Origin: Suillus spraguei
Lineage: Eukaryota; Basidiomycota; Agaricomycetes; Boletales; Suillaceae
NCBI GenBank assembly: GCA_016800925.1
Contig: JABCPU010000302.1
Coordinates: 18,224-82,223, forward strand
Direction of reading: 5' to 3'
DNA: 64,000 bases
The notes under the pieces were generated by a model, which did not search any database, had not been told where the DNA came from, and saw only the letters and a list, made by a program, of their open reading frames with translations. Positions 56,662 to 64,000 of this stretch are shown piece by piece. Position 1 is the first letter of the stretch, and the number at the start of each line of letters is the position of its first letter. A program made the translations under genes and the position numbers.

Positions 56662-57576
56662 GCAATGTCTTCTCATAATTCTGCATGGACCTGGAAGTAT
56701 CAGACTGGATCTTACCTACCATGATCTTTACAACCACGCACATTGTATACATTTTTTTCGTCACTATATTGTAGCTTACGACTACGATCTTGATTACTAG
56801 TAGCTCTTAAAAAACGCAAGTCGTATGTAGTGTAATGTATCACTTTTTAAGTCTAGCTATCTGTGCGGACACTGGTTTTAAGCTTTACATAAGTTTATTG
56901 CCCTTTGCGTTCGTCCTTCAACGGAGGTTTCCCATTGTGCCTGTGTTGCATCGAATGACCGCGCGAAACTCTGCAAACACAGGATTGCGGGAGTTAACTA
57001 TATCCCATCACGTTGAATTGCCAGGTGCCCATCTCCGTCCTAAACTTTCAATGTGGTACTGGCACGGTGACGTTTGACGCCACGCGTATACGCACGCCGC
57101 ACGGCTTTCATACAAAGACACCAAATCTATTGATATATGTCATTACAGCAGTTTGCATAATAAGAGAGGCCGGCGGTATTTTCCAAAAAAAAGTGTGCAT
57201 TTGTTTTCGAAAAGTAGTCCTACAGAGATCAATTTTTATCTCAACAACGAAGCAAGCTATTTACATGGTCCAAGCGACAAAACTGATCAGAAAAATCGAA
57301 CGCAGACGACCAGCGAAAAAACCAAGCGATTTGGTGAAGTTGGTGGTCACCTGCTCTCAGAGCCAACAGTCTATGAAGATTGATTTTTATTTCAGTAACG
57401 AAGCAAGATAATGACAAGCGGTAAGATACAAACTTGATAAGAACAATGAGGCGCAGATGACTGTAGAATGAATGGAACGATCTGGCGAAGTGGACACTTG
57501 TCTCGTGTCTAGTACTAGTATACAAACCAAATTCACACACATCTCACTTTTCCCGGTCTGCTACATTGTCTCGCAG
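56662..57576. other. intergenic with a diverged tandem duplication
   Basis: Probable 3' UTR of the Cys-rich gene, then two similar stretches starting AGATCAATTTTTATCTCAAC (about 57227) and AGATTGATTTTTATTTCAGT (about 57376), each followed by AACGAAGCAAG and an A/G-rich region with GCAGA(C/T)GAC; offset about 150 bp. No gene. Confidence 0.5.
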
Positions 57577-57902
57577 GATGGCAAAGGCTCCTGCACGAGT
57601 GCGCAAGGTCAAGGAGCCTCGTAAACGCGGCCGTCCTCCGAAAAAGCAATCACAGCTCCCCAGTGGTACACAGGTGGAAGATCCTTCAAGTCAGGAAAGT
57701 CGTCTCAAAGACTAAACCACGGCCACGGCCCATTCCACCAAAAAAGCCTGGCACTTCGTCAGCAGCCACAATGCCAGGTGGATCCAGCTCCGCACCAGAT
57801 GTCGGTGGAGCTCTCGTCGACAAAAATGAGTTGGTCGGGTCTATACTTGAGGCCAATCTGATACATGTTTTGCAAGCCTGGCAAAACCTGATGACAACAT
57901 AG
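57577..57902 (+). pseudogene. AT-hook-containing small gene or gene head, frameshifted
   Basis: From ATG 57577: MAKAPARVRKVKEPRKRGRP with the AT-hook core KRGRPPKK, then QLPSGTQVEDPSSQESRLKD and a stop. A shift near 57700 opens SKTKPRPRPIPPKKPGTSSA and ALVDKNELVGSILEANLIHV to a stop at 57902. An AT hook suggests minor-groove DNA binding. The composition resembles heads of transposon-associated Agaricomycete proteins. Further decayed frames continue to about 58430. Family not recognised. Confidence 0.4.
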
Positions 57903-59200
57903 AACTACGCCAGCCAAATTAGGTCAGCATGTTGACTGTCACCACTATCTCTTTCTGATTGCCGAAACACGCTGTACGATGGGGTTCGGCAGTTGTCTCG
58001 TCCCCATACCACCTCAGATACCGAAAATCGCGACGAGGATGCTGATTTTCTCGGTTTCCCCGACCTAAGCGTTAGAACCGAGGGCCAGCCAGTCCGCTGT
58101 TCACCGGCGTGTATCTGATGCTGTTTTTTACTTTGATCTCTCAGCAAGGTGAATTCTCGTGCTTGGCAGAGGCCGGATGTCCAATGATTTTTGGTTTCGG
58201 AATTCAAGCGATCATCTCAGCTCTTGCCATCGAATCCCATACAAGTCCATCACTCACTGAGAATCCAGATGCCACTCGACTCGTACACAGAAAGACGAGT
58301 ACGGAATGGAAGCTGGCTGACGGAGTGGGCGTTTCATTCGATGGAGGTTAGGCAGGAGGGGGCCGTCTACATACGTGTCTTCTTTGCTTCATCCTCGTGC
58401 TCGCTTCACAGCTTTAGCACTCTCCGTGCAGATTAAATGTCCAATGCTCTTTTTGCACAATATGCACACGTCCTTCATCTGCATTGACCCCTCGTTATCG
58501 CGGTCCTACAATCCCGCAAGCCTGCCTGGGCCATTACGATTCTACCAGTCTTCGTATCTATTCCCTGAAGAGTTCAAACTTGACGCATCAATGAAGGTGG
58601 GGATGTTGAGTATTCTCTAGTACGCAAAGTATCAGCAATGGTACCTATTTCTCATAGTCGTCTTGGATTTTGCCTCCTTCTACAAGCTTCCACAAAGCTC
58701 GTGCAAGATCGGATTTGCTTCGTCGCAGTTGCCAAACAGTTGTCCCTGCTGTCTGTCGTGCAGTTCCAGACTGCAACAACGCCCAAACACTTCAAGCTGG
58801 GTCGCCGTTGGAGCACATTCATCTAACCATCCTTTTGAAGGTTCTCGAGAACACCACCATTTTGCTTATCCCATATACCTTAAGTTTCCGCGTCAGAAAA
58901 ACATCACGTCTGGTAGGCTTGCTATCTTGCGAGCACCTATTTCTGTGTTTCTGGTCCATTTACGCTGCATCTCAGTTCAGAAATCACGAGCCATGAGCCT
59001 GATGCCTTTGTCTGTCACTGTTTTGCTTTGAATGATGTTCATGTGAGTGGTGGATCAGTGCTCTCTGACCGAGGCTGATGCCATTTGTCTTGCCTTCAAC
59101 CAGGATCTATGCTCTACTCGTGCTCAAATAATGGTCCCTCCTTAGAACTGGCCTCGTATTCTCACCATCAGCTGTTAATTGGCTGCTCATCAGCTTGTTA
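57903..59200. other. decayed open frames, unassigned
   Basis: Frames at 58109-58351 (FGFGIQAIISALAIESHTSP) and 58375-58620 (NPASLPGPLRFYQSSYLFPE) look protein-like but match nothing I know. No clear repeat. Confidence 0.3.
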
Positions 59201-59229
59201 ATTAATTGGTGAGTCTATTTCTTCGTCTC

Positions 59230-60460
59230 ACCTGCCCTCACATTCTCACCCGCCATCACGTCCTATGTCTCCCATTCAACTGCAGATTGTATTCCTGTTG
59301 TGCAAACCCTTGCACTCGCCCCTCACCACCACATCTTATGTCTCCCATTCAACCACCCGCCACCACGTCTTATGTCTCCCAGTCTTATATCTCCCATTCA
59401 ACTATGGATCAAACCTTCGCGACACCACACCGCCTGTTCCACTCATCATTATGGCTGTTCATGGACCTTTAGTACCTGCCCATCAGCGCGGTTCATTACC
59501 TATCTTTTCCCGTTTTATGGTCACGAGTAGGTTTCCATTTATGTGTGTGGTCCATTACCCATCTTTTTCCCTCTCCAGAGTACCGCCCTTTGTCATCTAA
59601 CTCCCAAGTAAAGCTTCCCCATTTCATCACTTATGCCCTTCACCGCACCAAACTCCATACTTCAGTAACCTTTGCTGCCCTCATTCCCAAAACCTCAGTT
59701 CACCGGTCACAAGCAGGTTTCCCGTTTATGCGCGCGGTTCATTACCCATCTTTTTTTGCCTGTCCAGAGTACCGCCCTTCATCATCATTCCCCTAACCTC
59801 AGTTCAAGAGTAGGTTTCTTGTTTATGCGCACGGTTCATTAACCATCCTTTTCCCTCTCAAGAGTGCCGCCCTTCGTCATCTAACTCCCAAGTAAAGCTT
59901 CCCCATTTCACCGCACCAAACACCATACTTCGGTAACATTTGCTGCCCTAGTTCTCTTCCAGTGACTCAAGGCGCGCTCTCCCACTGCTCGGGAATCTTC
60001 GAGTCACCGTATTTTTGTATCGGCTTTTATGCTCGCGTCAAAGGTCATCTCTGGAGTGGGAGCTCGATGTGGATCCAGTAATGCTTGTGGAGTTTGAGGA
60101 TATGGTCAAGAAGGATTTCGTAGGTCAAGGACCTTATCCCACTTACATTCTTCCCTCGTTGTCAAAGACAACCCCTCCTCCTACTGCAAATCCTTTCTTG
60201 GCTTCTCCTCCAGCCGCATTGGCACCCATGCCATCAACATCATATGGCCATTGTTATCCTTCACCTCCAAGGCAAGCTTTTCCTCCGCCGAATTCTTCCT
60301 ATATTGCCCCGCCAACAACACCAGATACGCCATCACCATGTTATTCAACATCAACATAACTCCCATGTAAAGCTTCCCCATTTCATCGCTTATGCCCTTC
60401 ACCGCACCAAACACCATACTTCGGTAACCTTTGCTGCCCTCGTGCCCGCCCTGTTTTCAC
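59230..60460 (+). repeat. compound repeat region
   Basis: 59230-59410 has four diverged copies of CTTATGTCTCCCATTCAAC. A block AACTCCCAAGTAAAGCTTCC...TTCACCGCACCAAACNCCAT...GGTAACCTTTGCTGCCCT occurs at about 59599, 59882 (with a 20-bp deletion) and 60358. A second block GTAGGTTTCC..TTATGTG..GGTTCATTACCCATCTTTTT..GAGTACCGCCCTT occurs at about 59526, 59722 and 59812. The blocks alternate, so the unit is composite, perhaps an LTR or SINE-like repeat duplicated in place. Confidence 0.65.
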
Positions 60461-60726
60461 CTCAATTACCTTAGCATCCTGTAATGTATGTACTGTAAGA
60501 TACGCTCAATCTAATCAGGTAACCTCTCTTCCACTGTGATCGCAATCAGTCTTAAATTGGTATGAGTTTGTGCTTTGTGCACTGGCTTTGATGGCAGGTG
60601 CATGCCGAATACCTGCTGCTGATTATCAATAGAAGTTGACATTTATAGTTCTAAATTTCAATTTGCTGGTGCTGCAGTGATATATGACTATCATTCTATG
60701 GTAGGTGATTGATAACTCTATCATCC

Positions 60727-61785
60727 ATGCCCTCAACTCACAAGTGCCCAGGGTGTGGGCGCCCTTTTGATGACGGCCGATCTCTCTTGCACACAAAAGA
60801 TTCTGTAAAGAGGTCATCAAGGCAGCCTCCAATACACTCAAGAAGCGACGCCACAATATCAAAGCCCAAGAAGTTGCGAAGGTTTAACGCCAAGAAGAGG
60901 AAGGAGATGCTCAACGTAGACGAGAAGAGATTAGGGACAGTACGACTGAAACTGAGGATGATGTACCTGTTCGTATTGTACCCTTTGAGGCCCCTTTAAG
61001 TACTAGGCCACCATTTTGTCAGCCCAAAGAAACCCAGAGACAAGAAAAAAAATTGGAAACATGTTGAGTTACCTGGTGTGCAAGCCAAACACTGTCAACT
61101 GCTAGTTCGTATACAGCAACTGATAAACCCCAAGCCCAAACAGAGTGAAGTTCATGCTGCAGATGCAGTTGAAACTGTTTCTGACACCAGCCAGACTGAC
61201 ACTTTTGCCGAAATTCCTGATCCAGACTGTGAAATCCCATCAGAACCTCCTTCTGACATACTTGTAGAAAAATCTCCAGTGAAATGCTGCATTTTGCTTG
61301 ACAAGGCTACAGATTCATCATATAGCAGCTGGAAAACACTGATACCCTTCCTTATCAAACCTCACCTCAAATATTTGGCACAAACACTAGCGACGGCACT
61401 GGAGGTCACCCCCAGGGTTATCTCTGCATGTGCAACACTTTTGTGCCCTCAAAAGTGAACATCAATTGCATGTTTATTCTTTGACAGTAGGTTTCTTATC
61501 TATGAATTTACACTGTGTTGACAAATGAACATCATTTAGGATTTAAGTCTATTGATGCCCTCAGTTGTAGATGCTCCATGCTTCCCCAAGTCCTCCTTCA
61601 CCATGGTCTATTTCCAACCGCTCCCTCACAACCTCATATGGCTGTCTCAATTGAACTGCTAGAATTTTATCAGGCACTTTTTGAACAGTCCTGTGATGCC
61701 ATCAATGCCTTAGCATTGGCTCTAAAAATGCACTACTCTTGCAGAGGTTTTGTCATGATGGACACCCAAGTAAGTTATTCATGAC
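60727..61785 (+). pseudogene. probable KDZ-related transposase N-terminal fragment
   Basis: Starts MPSTHKCPGCGRPFDDGRSL (a C-x2-C zinc-finger start), continues through a basic stretch and, in another frame, VQAKHCQLLVRIQQLINPKP. At 61560-61780 it reads CRCSMLPQVLLHHGLFPTAP, SQPHMAVSIELLEFYQALFE, QSCDAINALALALKMHYSC and RGFVMMDTQ, a block I associate with the region near the CxC motif of fungal KDZ transposases. Frames shift several times. It is cut off at 61786 by an LTR. The assignment is from memory of family patterns. Confidence 0.45.
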
Positions 61786-62530
61786 TGTTAAGACCATACT
61801 CAAAGGGTGAAAGATCCGAAGGGCTTTGGCCTCAGTTTGTGCACTGTGCCCCTTTCCTGAGTAATGCCCCTTATTTCAGAGGGTAGGTATACATCCGAAG
61901 ATCCAGAAGGGGTTGCGTGACAGATCCGGACACCCGAAGGTATTGGATATGATACGTCCAAAGGTTATCCAGAGCGTAGAGATGGAACAAGGATTAAGGC
62001 TAGTTTCGGAATGAGTTCCTAACTAGAAACTAACAGAGGTAGACTATCCGAAGATAGAGTTGGAGATATAGACTAAAGGAATCAATCCCAAGTCTCGGAA
62101 GATGACTAGAGCAGAAAGTAACTCAAGTCCAGAGGAAACAGAATGAGCAGAATCTAAGATGATATTTGAACTAAGGTTCTATGGAGATCTACAAGTGGTT
62201 TTATACTGTAAGTAACTAGCATGGATAATCAAGGAGTCCGGGACTGAGGGCTATGTATGAAGTATAACGGAAGTCTATTAGTTAATGCACAGCGGATCAG
62301 TAAGCATGAGTTGGAAATAAAACACAGGTAACAGATCAATAAGCAGGATGGAAATATACACAGCCAGAATACCAGAAACAGGAGGGATGCCGAAAGGAGA
62401 TAGATGCAGATATACACAGGGGAGTTAGAGTGTGAGAATTGGGCACTTTCGGATGGGTGATCCAGACAGGATCTGTGGACCGGACAGAAGTAGGGTCGAT
62501 CAGATCTGATCGGAAATATGGTATATGACA
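61786..62530 (-). repeat. 3' LTR of a Ty3/chromodomain retrotransposon
   Basis: On the minus strand the LTR runs TGTCATATAC... to ...GGTCTTAACA (745 bp, TG..CA ends). Immediately upstream (62531-62542) the minus strand reads AAGGGGGGATAC, a polypurine tract in the right place. Internally it has many TCCGAAG/CTTCGGA motifs. It lies 3' of the polyprotein end at 63324-64000. The other LTR is outside the window. Confidence 0.8.
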
Positions 62531-62721
62531 GTATCCCCCCTTAGGGCTGAACCCCTGAGGCACAAGAAGCGTCGATACGGATCGGACAAGATTAATGCAG
62601 GATGGAGAAGTTTGATGGTTGTAATGCTGAGTCTGTAATCTGACAGATATATGGACATCAGACGTCTGAAGTGATTCCTACCCCCATTTCATATCCTTGT
62701 TAACAAAACTTGCTCTACATC

Positions 62722-63330
62722 ATGTCTGGAAAGAAATCCGATGCCCCTAAGTCTGCTGCCGACATTGTGGCGGATCTGGAGCAGCAACTGGCTGCTGCTA
62801 AGGCTGCAGTGGAAGCTGAGTCAGAACAGAAATGGAAAGAGGTGGAGGAGCAGAAAAGGCAGGAGGAGTTGAAGCAGATAGAGTTGGCGGAGATCTGGAG
62901 GGAAATGGAGGAAAAGAGATGGAGGGCTCTGATTGAGGCTCAGGTGAGTGATATGGACTCTTCCAGATCCGGATCCTAATGGATTGGCAAGGCCAAGGCT
63001 GCTCCTGCGTCCGGAGCAAAGGATGGGTACTGTTCCCATTGCATCACTAAGGACTGGATGTGTCAGTGGGGTGATGCTGAGAAGAATCCCTTGGTGAGTC
63101 GTCCAAAAAACTTCGGATCTGCTGATTTTGACGTTTGTAGATTCAGTCCTGTGACGTCTGCCAGATCCGACAAGGATGGTGTTGGTGAGGAGATTGGGGA
63201 ACAGGTGGTGGATGGGACTGGGGAAGGACTAGAGGTGCCAGAGGTGAGATGGAGACTGGCACTGAGTCCGGATCCGGATGTCTGTTACTGCCCTCAATGT
63301 ACTTGTATTTTGTTATGTACTTTTCAAGCA
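62722..63330 (+). CDS. antisense accessory ORF of the Ty3 element (zinc-binding, coiled coil)
   Basis: Runs opposite to the polyprotein between its stop and the 3' LTR. It reads MSGKKSDAPKSAADIVADLE, a long charged helix (KWKEVEEQKRQEELKQIELA), SDMDSSRSGS, a TAA at 62977, then in frame WIGKAKAAPASGAKDGYCSH, C-x2-C-x6-C (CSHCITKDWMC) and, after a frame change, Ser/Asp-rich sequence. In my recollection intact relatives carry a full six-cysteine cluster (a second C-x2-C-x6-C) and are numerous in Boletales genomes. Here the second triad is damaged. Function unknown; chance retention of such a protein in this position is unlikely. Confidence 0.6.
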
Positions 63331-64000
63331 ATAGGACCAGGTTTGTCCAGATATGCTGAGTGGAAATCTGCTACAAGATCCGATGCATTTCTGAGTTCTG
63401 TGGCAAGTAACCAGGAAGTTTCTTCGTCCGTTCCTTCATATCCAGACCAATGGACGAGGAATATGAGTTGGCACTGGTGTCTATGACGGTCCAGTTTAGA
63501 GTCCAGGATTTCAGATATCTCATACTCTGGTTCTCTGTCGACTTTGACTGGAGGTGGAGGAGGTTGAATGTGATTAGGGATGGTGTTTGGAACTGCTGGC
63601 TCTAACTGTGAGACATTGAATACAGGATGTATGGAACACATAGAATCCGGAAGTCAGATGGTGAAGGAATGAGTACCCAGGTGGGATATAATTTCAAATG
63701 GACCTTTTCCGAAAGTTTCTTCGACGGACGAGTGGAGTGGAAGTACTTGGCCTTGACAAAGATTTGTTCTCCAATCTGGAGGTCCGAGTGGGTTGTCTTT
63801 TAGCATCTGCAGGTCCTTGATAGCGTTTCTGGGCTTCGGACATCTCTTCTCGGAGGAACTGGTGAAGTTTGTTAAGATCTAGGGCATATTCCTGGGCATG
63901 GATAGAGGATAAATCGCGTTCTGGATGGATGGAAATGTTCGGATGATAACCCTTATTGGTGAAGAAGGGCAATACTCTGGTAGTGGCACTTGGAGCATTA
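63324..64000 (-). pseudogene. Ty3 polyprotein C-terminus: integrase end and chromodomain (continues beyond window)
   Basis: Minus frames: MPFFTNKGYHPNISIHPERD and DLNKLHQFLREEMSEAQKRY (integrase C-terminal part), then SIHPVFNVSQLEPAVPNTIP and a chromodomain EYEISEILDSKLDRHR, LIFLVHWSGYEGTDEETSWL, ELRNASDLVADFHSAY with stop at 63324. Chromodomains direct these elements to modified histones. A frameshift lies near 63700 between the integrase and chromodomain pieces, so this copy is not intact. It belongs to the element whose 3' LTR is at 61786-62530. Confidence 0.85.

Noticed and set aside
60015..60359. 114-codon Pro-rich open frame
   Set aside because: Embedded between repeat blocks, Pro/Ser low complexity, no recognised family; a short segment (LDVDPVMLVEFEDMVKKDFV) looks protein-like but is insufficient.

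Overview
The window reads as a repeat-rich region of a filamentous basidiomycete genome, probably an Agaricomycete of the Boletales type. Many short introns (about 50-70 nt) have GT(A/G)NGT donors and YAG acceptors. The mobile elements include a DIRS-like tyrosine-recombinase retroelement, Tad-like LINEs, Ty3 chromodomain elements, hAT and Tc1/mariner. The accessory families are fungal-type (FunK1-like) kinase, a DUF6698-like family, NACHT/WD40 fragments and a likely KDZ-related fragment. The order assignment is inference from remembered family distribution; no search was run.

Layout. 1-7.8 kb: DIRS-like element (-), N-terminal piece of the 5'-3' exoribonuclease XRN1 (+), a 0.6-kb near-perfect palindrome, and a LINE relic (+) with a decayed Ty3 element (-) inside it. 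8.1-9.4 kb: the best-preserved ordinary gene, a multi-exon Zn(II)2Cys6/coiled-coil protein (-). 9.5-16 kb: mostly unassigned sequence with a Ty3 RNase H relic and hAT-like ends. 16.0-22.6 kb: a full-length LINE (-) with a 13-bp target-site duplication. 23-33 kb: debris of WD40/NLR, DUF6698-like, FunK1-like and Tc1 genes. 33-35.3 kb: three kinds of tandem or inverted repeat. 35.4-44.9 kb (-): pieces of an MFS transporter, two unknown multi-exon genes, GMP synthase, most of XRN1 and an NLR exon. 45-49.6 kb: a PD-(D/E)XK-like gene and a Tao3/Furry gene piece split by a hAT element with intact ends. 50.5-56.7 kb (+): a chain of gene pieces (ethanolamine/choline phosphotransferase, HisRS, SEC23, amidase, Cys-rich membrane protein) joined almost without spacer. 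57-61.8 kb: weak genes and repeats. 61.8-64 kb: 3' LTR, an antisense ORF and the polyprotein end of a Ty3 chromodomain element.

A 272-274 bp terminal-inverted-repeat element (MITE) occurs five times, nearly identical, inserted in introns and exons of already degraded sequence. It is the youngest layer. The housekeeping pieces keep their introns, so they arose by DNA-level copying or breakage rather than retroposition. Nearly all carry stops or frameshifts, so most of the window is probably not producing its named proteins.
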